The notes beneath the pieces were generated by a model. It was not told where the DNA came from. It saw nothing but the letters and a program-made list of their open reading frames with translations, and searched no databases. Positions 42,230 through 50,931 of a stretch of 64,000 nt of DNA are shown piece after piece. Where the stretch lies: assembly GCF_018398875.1 (NCBI RefSeq), contig NZ_JAGWDK010000018.1, forward strand, positions 84,662 through 148,661, given 5' to 3'. Origin of the DNA: Bradyrhizobium sp. sGM-13 (GTDB taxonomy: Bacteria > Pseudomonadota > Alphaproteobacteria > Rhizobiales > Xanthobacteraceae). Each line of letters opens with the position of its first letter. Within the stretch, counting starts at the first letter, position 1. Made by a program: the position numbers and the translations under genes.

Positions 42230-43057
42230 CTAGCCTTTCACTGCGCCAAGCGTCAGTCCGGATACCAGCCAGCGCTGAACCAGGGCGGCCAGAATCAGCG
42301 GCGGTAGCGCGATCAGCGTTGCGGCGGCCATCAACGCGCCCCATTGCGTCGATCCCTCGCCGATGAAATTGAATGCGGCTGCAATCAGCGTCTTGCTGTC
42401 GCCGTTCGAGAGCACCAGAGCAAACAGGAAGTAGTTCCAGGAAAACACGAAGGCCAGTATGGATGCCACCGCGACGCCGGAGGCGACCAGCGGCAGCGCG
42501 ATCCGCCAGAGGATGCGCGTGACGCTGCAACCATCGACCTGTGCTGCCTCAAAGACGCTGCGCGGGATGCCGTCGAACGACGGCAACAGCACCCATATGA
42601 CGATCGGAAGCGTGATGACGGCATGGCTCAGGATGAGCGCGGTGTAGGAGCCGATCATGCCGACCTGGCGGAACATCACGTACCACGGCAGCAGGAACAG
42701 CGTTCCGGGCGCCATACGCGCCGCCAGCGTCAGTATCGCCGGCCATGAAATGCGCGTCCACGATACGGCAAACGCCGCGGGAATTCCGAACAACAGGCCA
42801 AGGGCGGTTGAACCGATTGTGACGATCAGGCTGTTGATCGCGTAGCTCAGGAAGGGCGTCGTTTCCGCAAGTTGCGCATAGTTCTCGAGCGTCGGCGCGA
42901 ACATCAGGGTCGGCGGATAGGCCGTCACCTCGAATGACGGCTTCAGCGAGGACAGCACCATCCAGAGGGTCGGCGTCAGCACGATGATGCCGGCGACCAC
43001 GAGCTGAAGCAGGTTGAGGCGGCGGATCCAGGCATCGGTGATCGGTGCGTCGGTCAT
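42230..43057 (-). CDS. Carbohydrate ABC transporter permease (MalG-like)
   Basis: A 275-residue inner-membrane protein with the typical MalG pattern: N-terminal membrane helix, FLSYAINSLIVTIGSTALGLLFG, and the coupling-helix EAA loop FEAAQVDGCSVTRILWRIALPLV. It forms the translocation pore together with the neighbouring permease at 43067. The start lies 9 bp after that gene's stop. Confidence 0.93.
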   Translation of the reverse strand: MTDAPITDAWIRRLNLLQLVVAGIIVLTPTLWMVLSSLKPSFEVTAYPPTLMFAPTLENYAQLAETTPFLSYAINSLIVTIGSTALGLLFGIPAAFAVSWTRISWPAILTLAARMAPGTLFLLPWYVMFRQVGMIGSYTALILSHAVITLPIVIWVLLPSFDGIPRSVFEAAQVDGCSVTRILWRIALPLVASGVAVASILAFVFSWNYFLFALVLSNGDSKTLIAAAFNFIGEGSTQWGALMAAATLIALPPLILAALVQRWLVSGLTLGAVKG

Positions 43058-43066
43058 GGCTTCACC

Positions 43067-43954
43067 TCACCAGGCCACTGCGCCACGCAGGCGGTTGAAT
43101 GCCAGCACCGCGCCGAACACGATCGCGGTCAACGTCAACATCAGCGCGCTCGCATAGCCGATGTTGAAGAACTCGAAGCCAACCCGGAAGCCGTAGATGT
43201 TGAGCGTGTTCGACGCGTTGCCGGGGCCCCCTTGGGTCGTGATGTAGATGATGTCGAAGAAGCGCAGCAGATCGACGCTGCGCAGAATCGTTGCTGTGAC
43301 GATCGTCGGCAACAGCAGCGGCAACGTGATGCGCTGGAACGTCTTGAACGCCGAGGCACCATCGATTTGCGCCGCCTCGTAAACGCTCGGCGGCAGCGAC
43401 TGCAGACCGCCGAGCACGATCAGCGCGACATAGGGCGTCCATTGCCACGTGTCGATCAGCGCAACCGTCGGGATCACCCAGACCGGCGATGCCAGCCACT
43501 CCGACGGCGGCAACCCTAGGGATTGCAGGATGTAGTTGGCGGCGCCGAGCGACGGATCGAGGATGACCAGCCACATCATGCCGGCGACCACCGGCGGCAT
43601 CATGAATGGCGAGATGAAGAGCGAGCGTACGATGCCCGGAAGGCGTTTGGCGTGAAAAAGAACCAGCGCCAGCCAGACACCGAACACGAGTTGCAGTACC
43701 AGCGAGAGGACATAGAGCGCAATTGTCACCCATAGTCCGTGCCAGAATTCGGTATCGGCGAGCAGCCTTGAATAGTTCGCTAGCCCAACAAACGACTGCT
43801 TGCCGGTGGAGGAAAAGCTGTGCAGCCCGAGCCAGACCGTATAGACGACCGGGAACGCAATCATCGCGACGGTGAAGATCACCGCCGGCGCCGAAAGTGC
43901 GGCCAGCTCTAACCTCTGCCGATCTTCAGTAAATTTAGCGGCAGCCTCGGACAT
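43067..43954 (-). CDS. Carbohydrate ABC transporter permease (MalF-like)
   Basis: A 295-residue permease with the EAA loop YEAAQIDGASAFKTFQRITLPLL and a first membrane helix LSAPAVIFTVAMIAFPVVYTVWLGL. It pairs with the MalG-like permease. It follows the receptor gene, 73 bp downstream, in the leftward operon. Confidence 0.93.
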   Translation of the reverse strand: MSEAAAKFTEDRQRLELAALSAPAVIFTVAMIAFPVVYTVWLGLHSFSSTGKQSFVGLANYSRLLADTEFWHGLWVTIALYVLSLVLQLVFGVWLALVLFHAKRLPGIVRSLFISPFMMPPVVAGMMWLVILDPSLGAANYILQSLGLPPSEWLASPVWVIPTVALIDTWQWTPYVALIVLGGLQSLPPSVYEAAQIDGASAFKTFQRITLPLLLPTIVTATILRSVDLLRFFDIIYITTQGGPGNASNTLNIYGFRVGFEFFNIGYASALMLTLTAIVFGAVLAFNRLRGAVAW

Positions 43955-44027
43955 GCCTGCATGTTTCCCGGATTAAATCTGGAACGGAAAGGCCTCGACC
44001 GCGGCAATGCCGTCGACGCCTCATGTG

Positions 44028-45329
44028 CTACTTCTGCGCGATCAGGGCATCGAGCGCCTTGTCGGCGTCGGCACAGGCCTGATCGACGGTCTTTTGCTTC
44101 AGAATCAAGTCCTGCACGGCCTGACCGATGAATTCGCGCGACTCTGGATTGGCGACGATGGGATAGCCGACCTCAGACGAGCCTTTCGCAGCCAGGACAT
44201 CGAGGGCGGCCTGCCACTGCTTGCGAACCGGCTCTTCCTCAATCCACTTGCGATAGGCGGGATCGTTGGCAACTGCAGAGCGCGGCGGCGCAATCCCCTG
44301 CAGCGCCATGCGCTTTTGGATTTCCGGGCTCGTTGCCCATTGTACGAAATACCAGGCAGCCTCGAGCTGCTTGCTGTGGGCGGAGACGGCCATGCCCCAG
44401 CCGATCGCTGTCGGCACCTGGCCCGCATCACCGGCCGGGAACGGAACAAGCGCAGTGTCCTTCAGCCGCTCACCGCCGTCCATCACGGTGCGCAGCTCGT
44501 TCGAGGATTCGAATGACATCGCCGCGCGGCCGCTGCGATAGAGCGCCGAGATCTGCTGGAAGCTGTAGTTGACGACGCCGGGCGGTCCGTAATCCCTGAG
44601 CAGGCCGCTGTAGGTCTCGAGGGCTTCCTTGCCCTTGGCCGAGCAAAGGTTGGATTTGCCGTTGGCGATGTAGTTGCCGCCGATGTTGTGCAGCATGTTG
44701 CTGAAGGTATAGGCGATCGCAGGCTTCAGGCCGCGCGAGACGAATGGCGTGATATTGGCGTCGCACGCCTTCAGCTTCTTCGCCGCCGGCTCGATGTCCT
44801 TGATGGTCGCGGGCGGTTCGACGCCGCACTTCTTCAGAATGTCAGTCCGATAATAGAGGATCGGCCCTTCGATATTCATCGGCATGCTGGTGAGCTTGCC
44901 GTCGAAGGTCCCCGCCTTCAATAGAGCCTGGCTGAGGCCTGCATAGTCGTAGTCGCCGGCAACCGCGCCCTTGGTCATGGGCGTCAGATCGGCATACCAG
45001 CCGGCAGCAGCGAATTGTGGGCCCTCGCGCGACGGCAAGGACATGAACACGTCGACCTCGTCGCTGCGTGCGTTCATCACGGTCACCAGGCGCTGGCGCA
45101 TCTGCTGCTCCTGGTAGGCGTCGACCTTCAGCGTGATGCCAGTGAGCTTCTCGAAGTCGGCCTTGTGCGTCAGCAGCGCCTGCGCCACCGGATTGTTGTT
45201 GGCAAGGAAGGTAACGGTCTTGCCCTGGAATTTCTTCCAGTCGAAATCAGCGGCGCACGCCACCGAGGCACCATTACCGGCCGCGACAAGAGCAAGCGCA
45301 AGGCGCGCCGCAAAGGCTTTGGCTTTCAT
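44028..45329 (-). CDS. Sugar ABC transporter substrate-binding protein
   Basis: The start is ATG 45329, behind AGGGAGGAGATCG; 433 residues with a signal peptide ending near SVACA. It is a family 1 extracellular solute-binding protein (MalE/UgpB-like): KTVTFLANNNPVAQALLTHKADFEKLTGI and FPAGDAGQVPTAIGWGMAVSAHS. It is the first gene of the leftward operon and is the step that sets sugar specificity. An operator-like site at 45385-45398 lies in its promoter region. Confidence 0.93.
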   Translation of the reverse strand: MKAKAFAARLALALVAAGNGASVACAADFDWKKFQGKTVTFLANNNPVAQALLTHKADFEKLTGITLKVDAYQEQQMRQRLVTVMNARSDEVDVFMSLPSREGPQFAAAGWYADLTPMTKGAVAGDYDYAGLSQALLKAGTFDGKLTSMPMNIEGPILYYRTDILKKCGVEPPATIKDIEPAAKKLKACDANITPFVSRGLKPAIAYTFSNMLHNIGGNYIANGKSNLCSAKGKEALETYSGLLRDYGPPGVVNYSFQQISALYRSGRAAMSFESSNELRTVMDGGERLKDTALVPFPAGDAGQVPTAIGWGMAVSAHSKQLEAAWYFVQWATSPEIQKRMALQGIAPPRSAVANDPAYRKWIEEEPVRKQWQAALDVLAAKGSSEVGYPIVANPESREFIGQAVQDLILKQKTVDQACADADKALDALIAQK

Positions 45330-45384
45330 CGATCTCCTCCCTGATGGGGCCTGACGCCCTCGTTTCCGGCTCAACCGGATTTCT

Positions 45385-45398
45385 TGAAAACGGTTACA
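45385..45398. promoter_or_regulatory. LacI-type operator in front of the sugar importer operon
   Basis: TGAAAACGGTTACA has the central CG of LacI-family operators and shares its right arm (GTTACA) with the perfect site at 45497. It lies 56-69 bp upstream of the receptor start, so it can control the leftward operon. Confidence 0.5.
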
Positions 45399-45496
45399 TA
45401 CTAGGTCGAGGAAATCGGCTGTCAAGTTTGCGCAAGATGCAACTTCTGAGGCAAATATCGATGGACTTTCCATCTACTATCCGCCATCCTTGCATT

Positions 45497-45508
45497 TGTA
45501 ACGTTACA
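45497..45508. promoter_or_regulatory. LacI-type operator in front of the LacI gene
   Basis: TGTAACGTTACA is a perfect 12-bp palindrome centred on CG, 22-33 bp upstream of the LacI start. Together with the site 112 bp away it could allow autoregulation and DNA looping. Confidence 0.65.
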
Positions 45509-45529
45509 TTCTGCCGACCCGACGTGGTG

Positions 45530-46558
45530 ATGGAAAGATCCGCAAAGCAGGGAATTCGCGCGGTGGCGGCCGAGGCCGGCGTATCGACCGCCTCGGTATC
45601 TCGCGCCCTCAACAACCCGGAGTCGGTAAGCGCGCCGCTGCGGGCGCGGATCGCGCGCGCCGTCGAGACGGTCGGCTATATTCCGCACGCACCGGCACGC
45701 GAGTTGTCGTCGCGCCGGTCGCGCACGCTCGGCGCGATCGTCCCGACTATCGACAACACCATGTTCGCGCGCGGCATCGCCTCCCTGCAGAAATATCTCT
45801 CTTCCGTCGGCTACATGCTGTTCCTGACCACGAGCGGTTACGACCTCGACGCTGAACTGGAGCAGGCGCGCAACCTCGTCAGCCGCGGCGTCGACGGCCT
45901 CGTGCTGCGCGGCGACTGCCATCACGACGGCTTGCGCAAGATGCTTGCCGACTATTCCGTGCCCTTCATCAATGTCGGCATCTATCGTCCCGACCGGCCC
46001 TATCCCTGTGTCGGCACGGACAATCAAGCCGCCGCACACCGTGCGGCCTTGCATGTGATCGAACTCGGCCATCGGCGAATCGGAATCGTCTCCGCACTTC
46101 AGCGCAACAACGATCGGGCGAGCGCCCGCGTCGCCGGCTTTCGCCGTGCGATGGCCGAACACGGCATCAAGATGCCCCCGCAATGGCATGTCGAGGTGCC
46201 CTATACGCTGGACGATGCGCGCGAAGCCGCCCGCTACCTGCTTGGCCTCAAGGACCGGCCGACGGCGGTAGTCTGCGGCAATGACGTTATCGCCTATGGC
46301 GTGCTGCTGGAGGCCGAACGCAGCGGATTTTCGGTGCCTGACGATCTGTCGGTGGTCGGCTTCGACGATCTCGACTGGAGCCGGCATTTGCGCCCCAGCC
46401 TCACGACCATCCATGTACCGACCGGAGATACCTGGCAGCGCGCCGGCGAGTATCTCGTGCGTCACCTGGCGGGCGAGCAGACCATCATGCATCACGAAGT
46501 CGACTATTCGCTGATCGTCCGGGAGTCCACCGCATCGCCGACGCGATCATCCAAATAG
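45530..46558 (+). CDS. LacI-family transcriptional regulator
   Basis: I use ATG 45530 (MERSAKQGIRAVAAEAGVS), as it starts just before the helix-turn-helix and clears the operator at 45497; 342 residues result. The DNA-binding headpiece reads VAAEAGVSTASVSRALNNPESVS, followed by a periplasmic-binding-protein-like effector domain. It diverges from the sugar importer operon and precedes an SDR gene by 27 bp. It is most likely the repressor of the sugar operon, released by its substrate or an intermediate. Confidence 0.93.
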   Translation: MERSAKQGIRAVAAEAGVSTASVSRALNNPESVSAPLRARIARAVETVGYIPHAPARELSSRRSRTLGAIVPTIDNTMFARGIASLQKYLSSVGYMLFLTTSGYDLDAELEQARNLVSRGVDGLVLRGDCHHDGLRKMLADYSVPFINVGIYRPDRPYPCVGTDNQAAAHRAALHVIELGHRRIGIVSALQRNNDRASARVAGFRRAMAEHGIKMPPQWHVEVPYTLDDAREAARYLLGLKDRPTAVVCGNDVIAYGVLLEAERSGFSVPDDLSVVGFDDLDWSRHLRPSLTTIHVPTGDTWQRAGEYLVRHLAGEQTIMHHEVDYSLIVRESTASPTRSSK

Positions 46559-46585
46559 CAAGGAACAATCCCAAGGAACAATCCG

Positions 46586-47320
46586 ATGAACGCACCCTTC
46601 GCGCTGGCTCCGGGATTCCACGCCGTGGTGATCGGCGGCGCGGGCGACATCGGCGCTGCCATTGCCAATCTGTTCTGCGATCTCGGCGCGACGGTAACCG
46701 CCACCGGCGTCGACGAGGCCGATATCGCGCGTACCGTGCTGCGGCCCCGGCCGGAATTGCAGTTGGCGCCCCTCGATATCACCAATGACGAAGCCGTCGC
46801 ATCGTTTGCAGGCCGACAGACACGCGTCGATGCGCTGGTCAACTGTGCCGGCATATTGGCGCGCGACAAGGAATTCGAAATCGAGACCTTTACAAGGGTG
46901 CTCGATGTCAACCTCGTCGGCACGTTCCGCACCTGCATGGCCTTTCGAGCCGCGCTTGCCGGCGCCAAAGGCTCGATCGTGAACATCGCATCGATGAACG
47001 CAACGCTCGCGCTGCCGCGCATTCCCGCCTACTGCGCCAGCAAGGGCGGCGTTGTCATGCTGACCAAGGCGCTGGCACTGGCCTGGGCGGAAGAAGGCAT
47101 CCGCGTCAACGCGGTCGCGCCGGGCTACGTCGAGACGGCGATCAATGCAGCAGGCCGATCCGATCGCGCGCACTACCAGCGCATTGCCGATCGTACCGCC
47201 TTCAAAAGGTGGGGACAGCCGGAGGACATCGCCGGCGCGGTTGCATTTCTCTGCATGCCGGCGTCGCAATATGCGACCGGCACGGTTGTCGCCGTTGATG
47301 GCGGATTTCTCGCGGGCTGA
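46586..47320 (+). CDS. Short-chain dehydrogenase, sugar or sugar-acid type
   Basis: A 244-residue SDR with GGAGDIGAAIANLF at the cofactor site, NCAGI, NIASM with the catalytic Ser, YCASK with Tyr/Lys, and a GGFLAG end typical of the 3-oxoacyl-reductase/gluconate-dehydrogenase groups. It is co-transcribed with the LacI gene. A tandem 13-base duplication before its start (46560-46585) doubles the AAGGA ribosome site. It may oxidise or reduce an intermediate of the sugar pathway. Confidence 0.9.
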   Translation: MNAPFALAPGFHAVVIGGAGDIGAAIANLFCDLGATVTATGVDEADIARTVLRPRPELQLAPLDITNDEAVASFAGRQTRVDALVNCAGILARDKEFEIETFTRVLDVNLVGTFRTCMAFRAALAGAKGSIVNIASMNATLALPRIPAYCASKGGVVMLTKALALAWAEEGIRVNAVAPGYVETAINAAGRSDRAHYQRIADRTAFKRWGQPEDIAGAVAFLCMPASQYATGTVVAVDGGFLAG

Positions 47321-47456
47321 GGGGCGATAGAAGAAAACCCTAGCCGGGGGCTACAGCGGAAAACGAGCTTCCACGCCGCTGCCACAAAAGGCATTCCTCT
47401 ACCCTTGCTTCCGCGCAGCTATTGGCGACATTAGCCTTAGCGAAACGGAAGCTACC

Positions 47457-47678
47457 ATGAGCCAGCCCGCATTCGATCCCTTTGGAGAGCCGGTCCCGGC
47501 GGTCGATCATTCGACTGCGCCGGTCGGCGCGTCCAAATGGCTGAAGTCGGCCGGCATAGGCCTGTTTTGGGGGCTTGTCGGCGTCATCGTGCTGGCGCGC
47601 GCGGTCTATTTCGAACCGGGCGATCTCAGCTTCGAGCGCGCCGTCGCGTGGGCGCAGGGCTTGCTCGCCTCGCTTTAA
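47457..47678 (+). CDS. Small single-span membrane protein, function unknown
   Basis: The 73-residue product has a hydrophilic N-terminus of about 30 residues, one membrane segment (GIGLFWGLVGVIVLARAVY), and a short amphipathic tail. GGAAG lies at a suitable distance before the ATG. It stands between the SDR and the YeiH-type transporter. I recognise no family. The adjacent stretches 47321-47456 and 47679-47909 show no gene. Confidence 0.6.
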   Translation: MSQPAFDPFGEPVPAVDHSTAPVGASKWLKSAGIGLFWGLVGVIVLARAVYFEPGDLSFERAVAWAQGLLASL

Positions 47679-47909
47679 TGTCTTGCCGGGATGCGCTGTA
47701 CGGGTTGGGTTGCCCCGACGTCCCTATACCCAAATTGCCTTGAACCGCCCAAATTGATCTGATCGCCGTTGGTCGCCACCGGGACGACGGCCGCGCTGAC
47801 GCCTGCAAATGCAGGTTGAGGGATATAACTTCTCTGTATGGGCACAATCCGAAAATGTACTAGCGAGCCCGCGCGGTCCGGCGCATAAATTATTCTCCAA
47901 GGAGGATAA

Positions 47910-48980
47910 GTGCCGCCACCCCAAAGCAGTTCTGACGACGCAAAGCCACGACCCGGTATGCTCGGCCGCGGCATGGCTCTCATTCCAGGGGTCGCGCTCT
48001 GCGGCATCATCACCGCCGTTTCGCTGGGCGCGCAACGCCTCGAAGAGCACGTCTTCGTCCATCCTTACGTCGAGGCACTGGTCATCGCGATCCTGCTCGG
48101 AATGGCGATTCGCATCGTCTGGCAACCATCCCAACGCTGGCGTTCCGGCATAGCCTTTAGCGCCAAGCAACTGCTCGAGGTCGCCGTCATGCTGCTCGGC
48201 GCGTCCGTCAGCTTTGGCGCGATCGCAGCCTCCGGCTATCTCTTGATTAGCGCAATCGTCACCACCGTCGTGGTGATGCTCGCGGTGAGCTTCGGCCTCA
48301 GCCGCATGCTGGGGCTCCCTACGAAAATGTCGATCCTGATCGCCTGCGGCAATTCGATCTGCGGCAACTCGGCAATTGCCGCCGTCGCGCCGGTGATCGG
48401 AGCCAATAGCAACGATGTCGCTTCGTCGATCTCCTTCACCGCCATTCTCGGCGTCTTGATGGTGCTGGGCCTGCCGCTCCTGATCCCCTTGCTGGACCTG
48501 TCGGCGACACAATACGGCATTCTGGCAGGCCTCACCGTCTATGCCGTTCCGCAGGTTTTGGCGGCGACCGTGCCCGCGGGCATCGTCAGCACGCAAATTG
48601 GCACGCTGGTCAAGCTTGTGCGCGTGCTGATGCTGGGGCCGATCGTGGTTGCCCTCTCGCTGGTCGCGGCGCGCCGCCGCAAGCTCCACGCCGATCAAAC
48701 GAAGATCGCCGCCATCAGCCCATTCAAGCTGGTGCCCTGGTTTATCATCGGCTTTCTGGTGCTCGCGGCCCTGCGCTCGCTCCAGCTCGTGCCGGATCTC
48801 GTAGTCGCACCGGTGACGAAGGCGGCAGCTATCCTGACCGTCCTCTCGATGGCTGCGCTTGGCCTTGGCGTCGACGTGCGCGTGCTCTCGACCGTGGGCG
48901 GAAGGGTCACCGCCGCCGTCACGCTGTCGCTGCTCCTTCTACTGGGCATGAGCATCGGCCTCGTCCACCTATTCCCGTGA
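47910..48980 (+). CDS. YeiH/UPF0324-family putative sulfate exporter
   Basis: GTG 47910 follows a near-perfect AAGGAGG, giving 356 residues. The protein is a polytopic membrane protein of about ten helices, with AKQLLEVAVMLLGASVSFGAIAASG and ACGNSICGNSAIAAVAPVIGA, the signature of the putative sulfate exporter family. Relatives occur beside sulfonate-degrading enzymes, where they are thought to remove sulfite or sulfate, though the function is not proven. Its closeness to a possible sulfosugar operon is therefore worth noting. It is not in the same transcription unit as the LacI/SDR pair. Confidence 0.88.
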   Translation: MPPPQSSSDDAKPRPGMLGRGMALIPGVALCGIITAVSLGAQRLEEHVFVHPYVEALVIAILLGMAIRIVWQPSQRWRSGIAFSAKQLLEVAVMLLGASVSFGAIAASGYLLISAIVTTVVVMLAVSFGLSRMLGLPTKMSILIACGNSICGNSAIAAVAPVIGANSNDVASSISFTAILGVLMVLGLPLLIPLLDLSATQYGILAGLTVYAVPQVLAATVPAGIVSTQIGTLVKLVRVLMLGPIVVALSLVAARRRKLHADQTKIAAISPFKLVPWFIIGFLVLAALRSLQLVPDLVVAPVTKAAAILTVLSMAALGLGVDVRVLSTVGGRVTAAVTLSLLLLLGMSIGLVHLFP

Positions 48981-49340
48981 CCATGTGGCGCGCAGCCGCA
49001 TCGAAACCTCGATCGCGGGATTTCCATTTCAGATTGAAACGCAGCGTGCGGCACCGCGGTGGACACGCGACACAGGCCGCACGGCCTGCGAACGATCCTC
49101 TCGCCGCCACCCAAGACTGGAATAGCTGCTTGCCGGTGATCCGGGAGCGGAACCCTCCGGGGCTCGATCACACCATCGTGCTTGCCGATCCCTTCGACTT
49201 CCGCGAGGATGTCGAAGCTTGGTCGGCAAGCGGACCCGATACCGGGTTGTGAAAGGCCTCCCGGTTCAAGGCAAAGCTTGCCCGACCATGAAGCGTTTCC
49301 GTCTTTCCAGCACCAGTTTGCTTTTGCGCGAGGTGACACG
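48981..49340. other. Stretch without a recognised gene
   Basis: Both strands carry short open frames (one of 91 codons from 48977 on the plus strand) but none has recognisable motifs, and the plus-strand frame shows a basic, low-quality composition. No repeat, promoter or hairpin stands out. Confidence 0.4.
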
Positions 49341-50141
49341 ATGACCTCACCTGTTTCGCAAACCTTGATCGACGCTGCGAGGACCTACGAGGCACTGTTC
49401 GTTCCGGCACTCTTTCAGCAATGGGCGCCGATGGTGGCAGATGCTGCCAGGATTGAGCGCGGCGATCGCGTTCTGGACGTTGCCTGCGGCACCGGGGTTC
49501 TGGCGCGCGAGGCGGCAAGGCGAACCGAAAGCTCAGGTCGTGTCGCCGGACTCGATCCAAACGCAGGAATGCTGGCCGTGGCGCGAGACCTCGCGCCCGG
49601 CATCGACTGGCGCGATGGAGCGGCCGAGGCGCTGCCGTTTCCGGATCGTTCTTTCGATGTCGTTGTGTGTCAATTCGGCCTGATGTTCTTTTCGGATCGC
49701 GACAAAGCAGTCCGGGAGATGCTGCGCGTGATGGTGCCTGGCGGCAGGTGCGCGGTCGCAGTTTGGGATGTCATCGAGCACGCCTCCGCCTTTGCTGCCC
49801 TCGTGGACCTGCTCGATCGCATCGCCGGGAAGCCCGCCGGTGATGCGCTTCGCGCACCGTTTGTGCTGGGTGACAGGCAGGGGCTCGCCGTGTTGTTCAA
49901 GGGCGCCGGAGCCGGCGTGGTAGATCTCACGACCTGTAGCGGCACAGCGCGATTCCCGACCATACGCGAATTCGTAGAGGCGGAACTCAGGGGCTGGCTG
50001 CCCGTCATGGGAGTTGTGCTGCCGGAGCCGCAGATCGATCGCATCCTGGCAGAGGCGGAAACAATCTTCGCTCGCTATCTCACGGCCGATGGGCTTGCTT
50101 TCGGCATATCGGCGCATCTCGCGACCTGCAGACGACCTTAG
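49341..50141 (+). CDS. Class I SAM-dependent methyltransferase
   Basis: The ATG at 49341 follows GAGGTGACACG; the 266-residue protein has motif I VLDVACGTGVLARE near residue 47, acidic motif II in GLDPNAGML, and motif III near VVCQFGLMFFSD. The architecture matches the UbiE/COQ5-like methyltransferase_11 group. Substrate unknown: relatives act on small molecules. It stands alone between the YeiH-type transporter and the secreted protein on the other strand. Confidence 0.88.
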   Translation: MTSPVSQTLIDAARTYEALFVPALFQQWAPMVADAARIERGDRVLDVACGTGVLAREAARRTESSGRVAGLDPNAGMLAVARDLAPGIDWRDGAAEALPFPDRSFDVVVCQFGLMFFSDRDKAVREMLRVMVPGGRCAVAVWDVIEHASAFAALVDLLDRIAGKPAGDALRAPFVLGDRQGLAVLFKGAGAGVVDLTTCSGTARFPTIREFVEAELRGWLPVMGVVLPEPQIDRILAEAETIFARYLTADGLAFGISAHLATCRRP

Positions 50142-50217
50142 GCGGCGGAGGATCGCGACTTGCTTCGATCCCGAGGAAGCAGACCACGTCAGACCAACTC
50201 AAGCCAAGTGCAAAACT

Positions 50218-50784
50218 TCACTCATCCAATTTCTTGCTCACTTCAGGATCGAGCTTGCTCCGGTCGACAGACTGATAGAACGTGATGGGTCTGCATTTTC
50301 CGTCGAAATCCGCGAGTACAATGGCTGTCCACGGGCTTGTGTTCTCGCCCGAACCCTCGCGGAGGTCCGGCATGACCTTGCGAGCAGCGATCACATACCA
50401 CGCGCGACCAGCCGCTGCGGCCTTCGCAGCCGCCGCGAACTCATCCAATATTCCGCGCAGATTTTTGCGCATTTCCTCTTCACTGTCCCCGCGCAGGTAT
50501 TTTCGAGACGACTTTCCCGCCTCTCCGTACTCATGATGAATGTTCAACTGCAGTCGGGCATCATCCACTTCGATCTTGGTGACCCGCATCACGGCTCCGC
50601 CTTCGCGAAGATAGTCTCGCACCCGAACGTCGCAGGCCAAAAATCTGTCCGTGGGTGGCTGAGCGACGCTAGCTGCAGGGGGGACGGCGGTCTTCTTTTT
50701 TCGAGGAGCAGCATCCGCAGGCATCGTGGCGATGGTGGCGCTGAGGAGCGCCGCGGCAAGCACGACTGGAAGAGGGGCATTCAT
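50218..50784 (-). CDS. Secreted hypothetical protein
   Basis: A 188-residue protein with an N-terminal signal peptide (cleavage after MPADAA), a basic patch, a single region with CDVRVRDYLREGG, and a C-terminal DGKCRPITFYQ. The two cysteines (49 and about 166 residues along) could form a disulphide. I recognise no domain. It diverges from the penicillin-binding-protein gene. Confidence 0.65.
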   Translation of the reverse strand: MNAPLPVVLAAALLSATIATMPADAAPRKKKTAVPPAASVAQPPTDRFLACDVRVRDYLREGGAVMRVTKIEVDDARLQLNIHHEYGEAGKSSRKYLRGDSEEEMRKNLRGILDEFAAAAKAAAAGRAWYVIAARKVMPDLREGSGENTSPWTAIVLADFDGKCRPITFYQSVDRSKLDPEVSKKLDE

Positions 50785-50832
50785 GAGTGCACTGCCAATG
50801 CGGTGCTTCTAAAACGCACTGGCCGCAACGTT

Positions 50833-50857
50833 AGTTCCGGGGCTAGGGAACTTTTTC
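50833..50857 (+). terminator. Stem-loop with T-run in the leader of the penicillin-binding-protein gene
   Basis: AGTTCC and GGAACT form a 6-bp stem around an 8-base loop, followed by TTTTT. It reads as a weak Rho-independent terminator on the plus strand, 75 bp upstream of the start. Because no plus-strand gene ends here, it may be an attenuator in the leader. Confidence 0.3.
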
Positions 50858-50931
50858 CTCAGTACAGCCTTGTTTAGTGTTCTAGAAAAACGGGACCTTA
50901 CGGAGGCGGTGTTTTTGACCGTCGGCAGGTC

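Noticed and set aside
48977..49252. A 91-codon frame after the YeiH-type transporter
   Set aside because: It starts within the transporter's last codons, has no motif or hydrophobic segment, and no clear ribosome site.
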